From Conchocele bisecta (lineage: Eukaryota > Mollusca > Bivalvia > Lucinida > Thyasiridae): a DNA stretch of 64,000 bases. Positions 52,776 to 63,794 of the stretch are shown here, piece after piece. The stretch is taken from positions 59,221,530-59,285,529 of the forward strand of contig CM055279.1 in NCBI GenBank assembly GCA_029237695.1, in the 5' to 3' direction. Made by a program: the position numbers and the translations under genes. The notes beneath the pieces were generated by a model. It ran no database searches and had not been told where the DNA came from. It was given only the letters and a program-made list of their open reading frames with translations. The first letter of the stretch is position 1; each line of letters starts with the position of its first letter.

Positions 52776-53920
52776 GTTAAGGACTTACTTTATAGAGTAT
52801 GAAGTATAGAGTAGGAGCATCATACAGGAATGAATGAATACATGTGAATGAATATCTACATAAAGTATATCTGATCCTGTTCTCCTTAGTTTATATTATA
52901 CAGAGAATTGAGTTGCCATCTCCACCATGCTAGTTTGTACATGCTATCGGACAGTTTCACCACTTGGAGCGTTTGACACATACAGCAAATAATATGGCAG
53001 AAATATAATACAATTTGGTGAAATACGTCCCAGATACATGTATTTATGACGGCACCGTCATATGAATATGATTTCAGTAGACTACACAAAGAAGCTAGAT
53101 ATCTAACCTTTCTACCACCACTCACAAAATATATAATGGACATTTTATCAATGTGTGAAATATCAAAATGATGCATAGGGTAATGTTAGATGCACATCCG
53201 CCACAGGATAACTGCTTACACGTCACTGGACGCGATACAGTATGTATGCCAATAAAGATATATATTTACAGCACTGTGTATTGTTATTACTGTTACATCG
53301 TCATTACTGCATTCTTTAATATTTTAACAAGGGTCAACAAACCCTTCATATATCAGATTTTGTATATATATATGATGAAAACAACGCATAGCACGCTGTT
53401 CTCTGATGTTTTCCTATCATGCTGCAGCAAATTCTATTAATGTGCTTCGTCATATAATTGATGGTATACCGCTACAAGAGGTAAAACTAGCCGATGGCTG
53501 GTACACACTAAGATGGCCGACATGGCAACTCCATGCATCGTGTAAGATATACATGTAGTAAGAAGAGAATACTCACATTTATGAAGCAATTATGCATTAC
53601 TCATAGGATCCTTAACCACGGGTCCTTAACCTGCCATATTCACGAACCAAACTATCACATACATCCTTTGAATATACACAGACAAATATTGAATCATGTA
53701 TACCGTTATTCATTTGAAATACAACAATATTAAGCAAGCAAGAGTGAACAAACTAATGTTAAAATAAAAGTTAAATGATATTTCCTTATATATCATATAT
53801 TTTACCACATTAACTGACCAGCCGCGATTTTGGCAATTATATTCTCTGTGTTATGAAGGTACATACTATCTAATTAATGCAGTAGCGACATTGTCACATG
53901 CAACTGTATTTAACAAGGTG
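52776..53920. other. Intergenic sequence, no gene seen
   Basis: ORFs of 60-96 codons lack recognisable domains and have AT-driven composition. Confidence 0.4.
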
Positions 53921-53921
53921 C

Positions 53922-54320
53922 ATGATCACGTGGTTAAAACAACAACAACGTCGCCCACTCCAAAGTAAATATTATTTGATATTTTCCTTAATATGCAACG
54001 GATTTTGATGAAGTCTTCATGAGCTGCATTTGGTGGTCTAGGGAGTTTGGCACAGACTTATGTCGTTTTTGCGAAGAATCGATTTCCGTGTCGGTAGACA
54101 CGGAAATCGATTCTTCGCAAAAACAACATAAGTTTGGTCGAAAATACAGAGACCACCAAATGCAGCTTAACAAGACGCGTTTGATGCGCCGTATTTCATC
54201 AAAATCCGTTACGTAATAAGGAGAATATAAAAGAATACATACTTTGAATCGGATGGATTCTAGAAGTTTTAGTACTTGTTGTTGTTGTTAGTACCACGTG
54301 ATCTTACACCTTGATATACA
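53922..54320. mobile_element. Foldback MITE with gcaaaaacg/cgtttttgc core, copy 2
   Basis: Core 'gtcgtttttgcgaagaatcg' / 'cgattcttcgcaaaaacaac' around 'ccgtgtcggtagacacgg' is a perfect hairpin. Outer 'aacggattttgatgaagtc' / 'catcaaaatccgtt' and 'ggttaaaacaacaacaac' / 'gttgttgttgttagtacc'. Confidence 0.93.
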
Positions 54321-56587
54321 TCACATGATGTACACATTGAAACGATATATTGTTTGCGACATAACATTCAGAATTGATGGTTTTAATTTCAAAATAGCCG
54401 CCATGGACATATACATGTATTTTTAACATCCGCTATATACACATATGGACGTTTAATGATAGCAGTGGTATCCCTTGCGGTTATGGGTTATCGGCAGGTA
54501 ATGCGTGTCTATCAATGTCATTAAGGCTGTTTGATAATTTTTGCTGAATGTTTGGTGCTTCGTAGTGTGTTAGCAGTGTGTGATGTATGATGGTGCGTAT
54601 GAACTGGAGTGCGAGAGGGAAAGGTTATGATGTTAAGTGTCAACATGCATGTATACTGGCGGAAATGATCGCGGCGAACACCGTTTTAATATAAGATATT
54701 GCTTTGGTATAGTAAGCACGCAGTGGATGATGTAATGAGATGATTTTGCCAGATGTGGTTTATAACTGAGGGCAATTATACATCGTAAAGTTATAGACAT
54801 GTATGAAGGCATTGATGTGATTATTGCAGACGTTTCGGGTATTCTTACATTGTAAGGATTCGATTTAGTGTCTTACATTTGTGCAAGAGGTTTTATTATT
54901 GTGCTGACTTTATGGCTGAAAAAATGCCGACAAATGATGTCTTAAGTACTGAAATGACATCATACATGTGTATGATCAAGATGGCGCAGGGAAAGTATTC
55001 ATCTGACGTATGACGTAACATCATGAACATTACAGTCATGTAATCGAAATTAATTGTGTGTGGACACACCTGTTAAGGCTTAGCCGTTTGTGTTAAGGCG
55101 GGCCAGTCGTACAGAAAACTGTATTCTCCATGAAAACTTATTCCTGAATTGGAATGGGCTTGGCCGATTGGTATTCAATCTGTTCTCTTGAGGGATAGGA
55201 ATATATATATGAAAGTAATGTTCAACAATGAGAGTCGGTGTCGTGGAATATTTTTATGACACCACTTATTGACATTATCATGTTAACTTAGCATTTGTTA
55301 AGGGTAGGTGTGGCAGATCTAAGGTGTGATGTAGTGTAGAGAAGTCTATTGGAAGCAGGTTATTCTGCCTCTGATTGCGGGGATTGGTTTTGTTATGACA
55401 GCTTTAGCTATTATGTTTAGCTAATGCAAATCCTAATTTTCATTATTCACTTATGCAGTCCACATATATATATATATTGATCGGGTGGTAAGCAGTGTAG
55501 ATATTCGTCATGTAATGTGATAACATGGTACATGTGTAATCGGTTACTTGGAAGTTTTGTCCATTATAACGTATCAATGAATTTGTGAATATGGCGGATT
55601 CACATACTAACACAATCAAAAACAAATCAGAATTGAAGAACATTAACTTATCATTAGTGCCATTCTATAGACGAATGCAAACATCTCATATGTAGTAAAC
55701 TTTCGTAATATAGTACATGACAACTCTTAACTGATACTGACAAACATGGCGTGGGAACGATCGCGTCCTCAACAACGGGATTTTCCAGTGAGCGGTACGT
55801 TGCGGATCTCTGAATGATACCCATGTCGAACGGGCATCTACGGTTATGTACAATCAACGTAAATACTGCTGCATTGCTTATAACGATACTAATGGACCGA
55901 TGCAGCGTGGAGTCGGGCGATCCAGTTTATCGACGCGTGGAGAGGTTGGCCACCGAAACGTGCGTTTATGGACATACTTATATGTTAACGACACATACGT
56001 AATTGGGCTTCGGGCGAATGACGGGTAACCAAGGAAGCGAATTACTTCATGTGGGCAGACGTAAACGACGCGGGGGGACGGAGACATCTACGAAATAGAC
56101 TTTACAAAGGGGTTGGATTGTATTATGAGGATCCATATCGCAGTAGATTATATGCTATTCATATTTTAGAGTGTGTTTATGTTAAGAGTGTCTTATATTA
56201 TACTATTCATCAGTATAATTATAATTCAGAGCAAAACATTAGTTAAACTTTCGGAAGCTAAAAATCGATATTTTCATTAAATGTTTTATTATTCGGATTA
56301 CCCATGGAACATTTACTAACGGTGGGCGATACAGACTGTCATACGAACTATTGACGATCCGGTGCGGAAATGCTGTAACCTGATATCTTGAATAATATTG
56401 CATAGTTGACATATTTTGCTTTGTTATTGAATACATGTAGATCCATTCATTGCATAATGCATGGCTACATTTCACAATACCTTATCTCGGTCAAAATCTA
56501 AAGATACTTCAATGAGGTAAAGTCCTGGCACTATGCCAATATTTAAACTTGTTAGGGAGGTGTAACGCAGTTGGGTAATCTATGACA
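54321..56587. other. Intergenic sequence, no gene seen
   Basis: About 2.3 kb of unique-looking sequence. Slightly GC-richer patches near 55740-56110 contain short open frames (for example 55846-56028) but no domain, and no convincing splice or start context. Confidence 0.4.
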
Positions 56588-56880
56588 TCAGTAGCCGATT
56601 TCACCAACATTGCAAAGTATACTTTTCTAGCAAAGTATACTTTTAGGGAGAAATTTTCAATTTTAGGATAAATTTATTATTTTTTATTATACTGAATTTA
56701 TTACATTATCACAGCCATTTTGGCCGTGATAATGTAATAAATTCAGTATAATAATTCTGCATACTTTTAATCATCAAATATATGCAGTCGTTAATTCTAT
56801 ATAAAATAATGCATTTCCGGAAAAATAAATGATTACTCCCTCAAAGTATACTTTGCAATGTTGGTGAACTCGGCTACTGG
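56588..56880. mobile_element. Palindromic MITE with gtagccga ends, copy 2
   Basis: Inverse of 51052-51343, with core 'cacagccattttggccgtg' instead of 'cacagccacagctgtg' and an extra 'agcaaagtatactttt' duplication near its left end. Confidence 0.93.
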
Positions 56881-58298
56881 TCCCTTTAAATGCAGAACTA
56901 ACTGTACTAACTGCACTATTGTATCCGGAATGCGTTTCTATAAGGTGGATATATGCACGATGTATGTAGAAATACTTATAGTATGGTGTAAATCTACACC
57001 AGACAAGCCTAATAAGACCTATCAATTTCCGTAAGAAACAGCTTTGCTGATATGCTCACATATTGGGGAGTTTGTTATAGCTCTCTATAATAGACAGTTG
57101 ATTCCCATGTTTCTATGATGTAGGAGTTACATCAGAGCAGGGGATGCCTAGTGGGCAGCCATTCGACGCCTGCAGCCGAAATGGCACATCGCATTATAAC
57201 AGCATACTGTCTAGTATTGAAACATCATATATCGATGTTTATAAAACGTATTAATATTGTTATAGTTTAAAATAAATGTGTGATTCAAACCTGCGAGTTT
57301 ATTTGACAGTGGCGATATATATAAAATAGAAAACAACCCCACGCACGATAGGTGTGCAAATATGAGCAATGCACCGTCGAAATAGTATTACAGTGTATTA
57401 CAGGCGATTTCGAGCGGACGAAGCTGAGCATAGCTCAGCTTTGGACGGTCGAACTTGCTGATGTCGATCGTGGGAACGGACCGTGTGCTCGGAGAGCTGG
57501 ATATCACGGTAACTACATGGTATTCACATCGTGGGCTAAAGAATAATGCAAATGCATTATAGTTTGGCACGCATGATGAATATGCATGTATTTACTAGTG
57601 AATCAATACATACATTACTTCACCACTGTTTGTCGTCTTGTGATACATATTTTGTTGTATTATATTGTATGCTCAATGGCCAGTAGGCCTATTGCTGAAT
57701 AAACATTACATTACATGTATTGTCGGTACTAACACTCAATCTGAATAACCTGAACAACAAATAATGCATACCAGTACTGACCAATATTTTAATTGACCGC
57801 GAGTAGCCACATCTGGTCAACTTGGACAGAGTTCCACAATCATCAACACAATGAACGTTTCAGAACAACATCGATACGAAACTTGCAAGAATAAGGTCAA
57901 AGAACGCCGGGGAAAATCGCATTTTCGCTTTACGTTTCGAATTTTATTGTGATCGCACTCGTAGGACAGTGTTTTTGACGGTTTACCAAGTTGTCGTATT
58001 GTCGGAGATTAAATTAGAACATTTAGTTTTTATTGGAATCTGGAATAATAATTCAAAATAGGATTTAAAATATTGTATAATAAACATTCTGAAATAAAAT
58101 TGGGGTGTAATTATAAGGAATGTGCGACTTTGTTGTAAGAGATATTGGATATATAAACATTTATAAGTCCAATAATACAGGCTGAATGACTGCCGGCCTT
58201 CTCCCAGTATAGTTAGGCTTTACAATGTGTATATCCTTATACATTCTCCAATCAAATGTCATAATGGTATTCTATGGTTTATTACTGGTCATTAGACG
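56881..58298. other. Upstream region of the Mind bomb-like gene
   Basis: Apart from the possible exon at 57403-57546, no coding sequence or repeat is recognised. Any promoter of the downstream gene would lie here. Confidence 0.4.
57403..57546 (+). other. Possible orphan terminal exon
   Basis: After an acceptor-like 'cagtgtattacag' the frame GC|GAT reads DFERTKLSIAQLWTVELADV, then DRGNGPCARRAGYHGNYMVF, to TAA at 57544-57546; the composition is richer in GC than the flanks. No domain recognised and no partner exon found. Confidence 0.25.
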
Positions 58299-58503
58299 AT
58301 GCCCATAGAAGGAGTACGAGTGGTGAGAGGCCCGGACTGGAGTCTCGGTGACTCTGATGGCGGCGAGGGTCACATGGGCACGGTGATAAAGGTAAACCAC
58401 GACCACAGCGTGGAGGTACAGTGGGACATGGGCAAGCAGACCAAGTGTAGAACCGGGAAGGAAAGCAAATACGATCTGAGGGTACTAGACAGTGCCTCCG
58501 CAG
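58299..58503 (+). CDS. Mind bomb-like E3 ubiquitin ligase (partial gene), exon 1: first MIB/HERC2 domain
   Basis: Starts ATG ([18 protein letters not shown]) with an in-frame TAG two codons upstream, so this ATG is the start unless an upstream exon joins at the weak 'cattag' acceptor. Residues 4-66 form a MIB/HERC2 domain: [33 protein letters not shown] and KYDLRVLD are its conserved landmarks. In Mind bomb proteins this domain binds the cytoplasmic tails of Notch ligands. The donor gtattg follows base 58503 in phase 1, matched by the next exon. Bivalves have many MIB/HERC2 proteins, so true MIB orthology is not certain; the C-terminal ankyrin repeats and RING fingers would be right of the window. 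Confidence 0.88.
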
Positions 58504-59595
58504 GTATTGTGGTACTTGTAAATATATCTTATAGTACTTAATAGTTACACATACCGTACGTTCCAAAGTAACGTTTACCTTGCTCAGATATTGGGTTATT
58601 AATAATGGAGATAGAAAGGGCGCGATATTACGTGTAATACCGGTATATACTTACAATGTATCGTCATTTATGTTGCAAGAGAAGCATTAAAGGGTCATTT
58701 GCTATTATTCTGTTTCAAGCGTGTTGTGCACGGTCGTCGACTGCGTAAAATCCGATTTAAAAAAGATATAGCTAGCCTTGTATTCTCTATTTATCGGCAC
58801 CGCTCGGAATTCCTACGCTTTTCCTAGCATTGTCTATATATTTGATATCAAACGACACTACTGTCTGTTTCACGAAACCTGCCCAAAATTTACGGCCATA
58901 TAAACAAGGCACAACTTTTTGTTTTTGATAATATTAAATTAAAGCAAAATTTAAGAATGTGCCTTCTTTTTATTTCGTAAAATTTGGTCAAATATTGATT
59001 TTATTGCGAAAAGAACAATGTCCCCATGTTAAATACCCATAGACATATTCACAGAGTGAAGATGTCTATATGGATTTAACATGGGGACATTTTTTATAAT
59101 TTCAGAAATACTGGACCGATTTTAAAAATTTAACATTTGTTTTCTTAACGTGCTTAGATCATTTCCAAGTTATCTAGCCAGGTTGCAGAGTCAATTTACA
59201 AATGTTTTCGTTGATTGGCTCCTCCCCCGGCTCCACCTCGTTTTCCCCCATGTTCATCCGATTTATCCCATAGACAACTCAATTGTTCATAATAAAATCA
59301 ATATTTGACCAAATTTCACGAAATGAAAAGAAGGCTCATTCTTAAATTTTGATAAAATTTAATTGTATCGAGAAAAATAACTAATGTTTTTGCATTGTTT
59401 ATATGGCCATAACATGTTTCGTGAAACAGACAGTAGTTAGACATTTTCGATGTAAAAAACATAACGTTTACGTGACTCGGGTAGGAAACGGTATGTATTC
59501 CTCGGCAAGCCCCATAATACCTGAGCGTTTCCTACCACCCTTGCCTTACTAACTGGATATCAAAAGACACTATGTTCGTGTTATTCTTCATATAG
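58504..59595. other. Intron 1 of the Mind bomb-like gene, mostly one TIR element
   Basis: 58858-59437 is an inverted-repeat element (separate entry). 'cggaattcctacgcttttcc' (58806) and 'gggtaggaaacggtatgtat' (59479) belong to the 'aggaaacgcgtaggaattcc' word family seen across the window. Confidence 0.6.
58858..59437. mobile_element. 580-bp TIR element with ctgtctgtttcacgaaac ends
   Basis: 'actgtctgtttcacgaaacc' pairs with 'gtttcgtgaaacagacagta'. Subterminal parts such as 'cttttattt.gtaaaatttg' / 'aaatttcacgaaatgaaaag' are inverted too, and 'aatgtccccatgtt' / 'aacatggggacatt' forms an inner hairpin. A 5' part-deleted relative is at 50610-50960. Confidence 0.9.
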
Positions 59596-59773
59596 GTGTA
59601 AAACATAGACAGTTCAACTGTGATGGCCGCGACTGTCACCAGACGGGAATTACAGGAATCAGGTGGCGCTGCGCCAAATGCCCGGACTTTGACCTTTGCG
59701 CACGGTGTTACTTCAAGGACCAACACAACATACAACATCCTTTCACTCGCTTCGATGCTCCTGGGTTGAGTGG
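59596..59773 (+). CDS. Mind bomb-like gene, exon 2: ZZ zinc finger
   Basis: Residues 69-127 and two bases of the next codon. GVKHRQFNCDGRDCHQTGIT, GIRWRCAKCPDFDLCARCYF and a following H...H (QHNIQH) form a ZZ-type zinc finger: Cys77, Cys82, Cys94, Cys97, Cys103, Cys106, His112, His116. The first Cys pair is spaced CX4C instead of the usual CX2C, as if two residues were inserted. ZZ between two MIB/HERC2 domains is the diagnostic Mind bomb arrangement. Acceptor 'ttcatatag', donor 'gtaagt', phase 2. Confidence 0.9.
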
Positions 59774-59934
59774 GTAAGTACAACTGAGAAACGGACGACG
59801 ATCACTAATTCTGAAGTAACAGTGACCAGCCATCTGTTTTACGAAATCTTCCCACATGTGATAGCTATATGCATAAGTGCAAACATTTAGTAATGATTAG
59901 TTTTCTGAATAGAAACACGCGTTGTGTTATGCTA

Positions 59935-60370
59935 TTTGATATGCAAATGGGGCAGGACATGTCTAAATTACATAAAATTATATCAATTAAACGCGTTACT
60001 TGAAAATTTTAAAGCTGGGGTCCTACATGGCAGGTTATAATAGCGGGCACTCCTAATTTTTAAAACTGGTGGAATAGTTACACAATTACACACATATTTA
60101 ATGTATATAAAGAATCGTTTATGCCCAGTAGATGGGACCCCAACTTTAATCGACATTATAGAGTGTATTCAGTTAACATCAAAATATAAATAGAAATAAT
60201 AAATTGTTATTTCTGTTAATCTGTTTAAGGAAACACGGTTTTCGCTCCTAATATCATGAATCGCAATTCCCGTTTGACATAAACGTATAATATTGTCTAT
60301 CAACACGTAAGAGAATGTTAAATGAATGTTTATGTATTCAAGTTCATGTCCCATGCTGTTTTTCGAGCCT
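59935..60370. mobile_element. Diverged relative of the aggtacatgcccact MITE
   Basis: Keeps interior words ('gatatgcaaatggggcagga', 'aaactggtggaatagttaca', 'aggaaacacggttttcgctc') but with changed ends, 'ctggggtcctac' / 'gatgggaccccaac'. Confidence 0.5.
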
Positions 60371-60372
60371 AC

Positions 60373-61145
60373 TCAGGTCTTATCAGAGACGCTTCGATTT
60401 GGACGTACTAGTGAGATAAAGATAAACTGCAATATCATTTGCAAATAGACAGCGCTGATGGTGTCGGAGTGTCCACTATTCCGGATGGCGGCATGAGTCC
60501 TATTGTCGGGAAAGGCCTTGATACACACTAGGGTTACTCCAAGGATGCCATAGAAGTGAAGTGTTGAGAGTAGTTGTTTATGGCTCACGTTATCGAATGC
60601 TTTACTGAAGTCAATGAGTATAATTATGATCAGTGTGCTTTTTGAGGTTGGAATATTTACGATGGTCTTCCACTAACGAAATGGGCTGAGTCTGGCACCA
60701 ACGCTGCTTTTCTCTGAAGCCATGTTGGACGTCAGTGGAAGTATGTGATCCGGTGTAATAGTTAGGTGATGTTTGAAGCGACAATGTGTTTTATAGATAA
60801 TTCAAGTGAGATAGATAGGGCGGTATTTGGGTGGGTCCGTCCTCGAGTCCTTTCTGCAGATAGCAACAGCATCCGTTATCTTCCAAAGCTGTGGCACAAC
60901 ACGTTCTTTCAAAGATGTGTAGACCAAGACCTGTATAGTTGGGACATACGCCTAGTAATGATTCTTAAGAATGTTCGGGTATATCTGGGCAAGCCCTGCA
61001 GCTGTTTTGGGTTCAGCATATGCAGGCATTGTGATATGCCGTTTGCTGAAACATTGATGTCTGGCATTGTGTTATGCGGACTGTATGTTGGCTATCTGTG
61101 TGAGCACTTCGTCAGCGATGTCATGGAGTTTCAAGTTACATAGAG
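60373..61145 (-). pseudogene. LINE reverse transcriptase fragment
   Basis: Minus-strand frames, broken by shifts, contain in order: KERVVPQLWKITDAV, then TDPPKYRPI, DVQHGFREK, and FSKAFDNVSHKQLLSTLHFY followed by GILG and a Phe-Pro-Asp-Asn-Arg-Thr step (60373-60650). These are RT motifs of non-LTR retrotransposons (LK-P..WK, YRPI-L, QHGF, DFSKAFD). The catalytic YADD block and endonuclease are absent, so this is a dead 0.8-kb fragment inside intron 2 of the Mind bomb-like gene. The + strand ORF 60766-61143 is its shadow. Confidence 0.8.
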
Positions 61146-61322
61146 ATTTAAGAGACATTTGTTAGATGTAATGACAGACTGAACTTTTATATTACAAGCT
61201 GGGATATGGGAGTGAAGGTTTAATGTTTACAACAGTTCGTGTCACAAATTCATCTACTGGGTGTAATAATGTGGTGTTCTACTGAAACCTTTATTGATCT
61301 AATACACACTGACTTAAAACAG

Positions 61323-61632
61323 ATTTTATCCCGTCAACACAGTGCGTATGTGCCTTGAAACACGGTGCCATGAAACATTTTTGATATCCTGTCAATACGA
61401 CCTAATGACCTCGTATGAATATGTGCAGTAGCTGGGGTCTTATTTATTTTGCATTTTAAAGCCATTTGTAGGTGTTGACGGGATAAATAGAATAGTAGGT
61501 TAGTACCGTGAATGGGAAAAATATCTGGCGCGGCACGGAAACGGGATGTGCTCGGCAGAGCCTCGCCCATTCCGTTTCCTAAGCCTTGCCAGATATGTTA
61601 CCCATTCACGACACTAACCTACTATTCTCTAT
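61323..61632. repeat. 'tagtaggttagtgccgtgaa' hairpin repeat, copy 3
   Basis: Same two parts as 42757-43315: 'tttatcccgtcaacacagtg' start and the 61490-61632 foldback 'agaatagtaggttagtaccg' .. 'cgacactaacctactattct'. Confidence 0.88.
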
Positions 61633-61815
61633 ATCTCCTCATTGATTAGATACTAGTACGTGATTCAGAGTCACAACACGGCGGATACAAAACTACGTTG
61701 TCACGTGTCATTGTTCGAAGGGCGAGCCTCAGCATTCATGCAGAGTTTTCTGCCATTACCTGATAGATGTGATATTAAATGCCACTACCTGGATATGCTC
61801 TATGATTATACACAG

Positions 61816-61922
61816 GGGGTCCGTACCTGCGAGATCAAAGAGCGCGCGCCTTCGGTCCTGGGGGGTATTTGAGGACGCCATGGTTAAACGAGGGCCCAAC
61901 TGGAGTTGGGGCAATCAGGACG
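61816..61922 (+). CDS. Mind bomb-like gene, exon 3: linker and start of second MIB/HERC2 domain
   Basis: Begins after 'gattatacacag'. With the phase-2 join the frame reads GSVPARSKSARLRSWGVFED then AMVKRGPNWSWGNQDG, giving the usual 'sR.KS....GiF.gA.VvRGpdW.WgnQDGG' run at the start of the second MIB/HERC2 domain. A competing frame (VRTCEIKERAPS to a stop) is not used: it fits neither splice phase nor the domain. The donor gtgagt follows base 61922 in phase 1. The 107-bp exon is overlapped by a longer spurious ORF in the wrong frame. Confidence 0.85.
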
Positions 61923-63590
61923 GTGAGTTACTTAACCATTAAAATGCTAAATTAAAGTTTGTATTTTGCTTTTTATTGTATAGCTTCCATTTATCGCAGT
62001 AAAACATGCTTTGACAGCACTTTAGAAGCATTTCCAATGGAAAAGATTATCATGTGCTGCAAAACCATGTGTTTTGTTGAGACAGAAGACCAAATATGAA
62101 ACAGCAGCAGACGACAATTCACGTTTCCAGCATACTAAGGTTGAATGCAATGTTTTCGTCTGTTGCTCATCTACACGACTAGAAACGTTTAGTATTAGCT
62201 ATGGTCTGAATGTGCATGTAGCACAGTAATGAATGCTCGTGATACCCATACATTCCAACACAAATGCAGATCATGTATATGTATGCATTTGAAGCATTTC
62301 AAAATGCAAGAAAGTACTTTATACCGTGATAACATGCAGTATTCCAACTGAGAATAAAACCAACAGCATGGCAACTACTAAGATGTACGCATTATCAGGT
62401 AACGACGTTTGGATTGGCCGAATACTTACATAGTTACTGACTGATAACAATTGTTCGTAGCAACTGTTGACTAGATACGCATATCCGGGTCACAACGGAA
62501 TCAACAATACACTTATTGATGTTTCGCGACGCCACATGACTTTCTGACTTACATGTACGTCAGTGTGTTGAAGTAGCGGGCATACGTATGCGCTCTTCCC
62601 ACCGAAAAGCACCTTATATGTGTCCACCATGAATCATTAAACGTCATCCGATACGTATAATACATATAATACCATGATGGTAGTTTGCTATGATATCAAG
62701 TCTGGCTCGGCTCAGAATGCCTACGCATTTCCTATCCTTACATGATAGCTTGAAACTTGAAAGACGCTAGCCTGATAATCTCTATATATGCCTTTTATAC
62801 ATGTACGAACGTTTTATATGGATATTATGTTAACGTGTTGTGCTTCGGCTGGCTGCATGCCACCATTCGCGTGCTTTCCATCTGCGTGTATATGCAATTA
62901 GTGCTACCTGTCTCATAATGTGTCTATTTTATTGACAAAATACGCATTTACTGATACATGTAACATAATTTCGTATCAGGCATCGATGTGATACGAATAT
63001 TCGGGAAGCAACGAATTGAAAACGTTTCAATGGTTGAACGGTGTCATTTGACGATACCGAATAACGTAAGTGTAATTACGCAACGTAAGCAAGTCTGCGT
63101 TCTTGTCAACGGAAACGGTTTTATATTTGATCATCGGTTAGCACAAGACGTTACGTGATCAATATAATTGCAACCTTGGGTATGTTGATATCAAGTTTAT
63201 CAGGCTTGGTTAGGAAAACGTAGAAATTTCTCGGCAAACCTCGGGATTTATACACAATACCTAGCCCCGCTAATAAATATGATATTAAAACAGCTCTACA
63301 GTTACTATTCTCTATTTCTGAAGTGTGCAGAGTTTAATAGGTTGATGTTGGACATTGTTGATTCAGTTTGACATGCTATGAGGATGTCGCCTAGAAATAG
63401 GAGTCGATGCACTGTGGTAAATGTAATCAATAACAGGCTAAGTACATAAAGAATAGTAGCTTAGTGCCGTGCATGGGAAAAATATCTGGTAAGGCTTAGG
63501 AAACGGGATGGGCCAGGCTCTGCTCATCAATGTAACTGTCGCAATCAACATGTTTACCGCAATTAACACAAGTGCTCGCACTTTATCTAG
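61923..63590. other. Intron 3 of the Mind bomb-like gene
   Basis: 62000-62075 holds an inverted pair ('catgctttgacagcacttta' / 'catgtgctgcaaaaccatgt') related to 25105-25165. The 'aggaaa(a)cg' word family occurs at 62717 and 63212. 63450-63525 is a truncated copy of the 'gtaggttagtgccgtgaatg' hairpin. No exon seen. Confidence 0.5.
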
Positions 63591-63794
63591 GCGGAAAAGG
63601 CAGTGTTGGTACAGTGCTAGAGATCTTCACCAACGCTTCGTTTAAAGGCGGCGATAGTGGGGTCGCTGCGAAGGTGCGGTGGCCGAATAGCAGTGTGAAT
63701 AATTACCGCATCGGCATCGGCGGCAATGTGGATTTAATCTGCGTAGAGGCAGCGCCGGGGACAGACTACTACAGGGACCACCTGCTTTCGCTTA
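63591..63794 (+). CDS. Mind bomb-like gene, exon 4: rest of second MIB/HERC2 domain
   Basis: Joins in phase 1 as G|GC GGA AAA. It encodes GGKGSVGTVLEI, AAKVRWPNSSVNNYRIGIGG, NVDLICVEAA and DYYRDHLLSL, the second half of the MIB/HERC2 domain, ending in the YY(K/R)DHL(P)xLx step seen in MIB2-type proteins. The exon ends at 63794 with donor gtaagt in phase 1, so the gene continues beyond the window; 231 residues are encoded here in total. Acceptor 'ctttatctag'. Confidence 0.92.

Noticed and set aside
60766..61143. 125-codon + strand ORF as a host gene
   Set aside because: It is the complement of LINE reverse transcriptase sequence on the minus strand.
61660..61872. Frameshift at the G run 61861-61865 in the Mind bomb-like exon 3
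   Set aside because: The frame reading VRTCEIKERAPS looked plausible, but the phase-2 join from exon 2 gives another frame that continues into GVFEDAMVKRGPNW without any shift.
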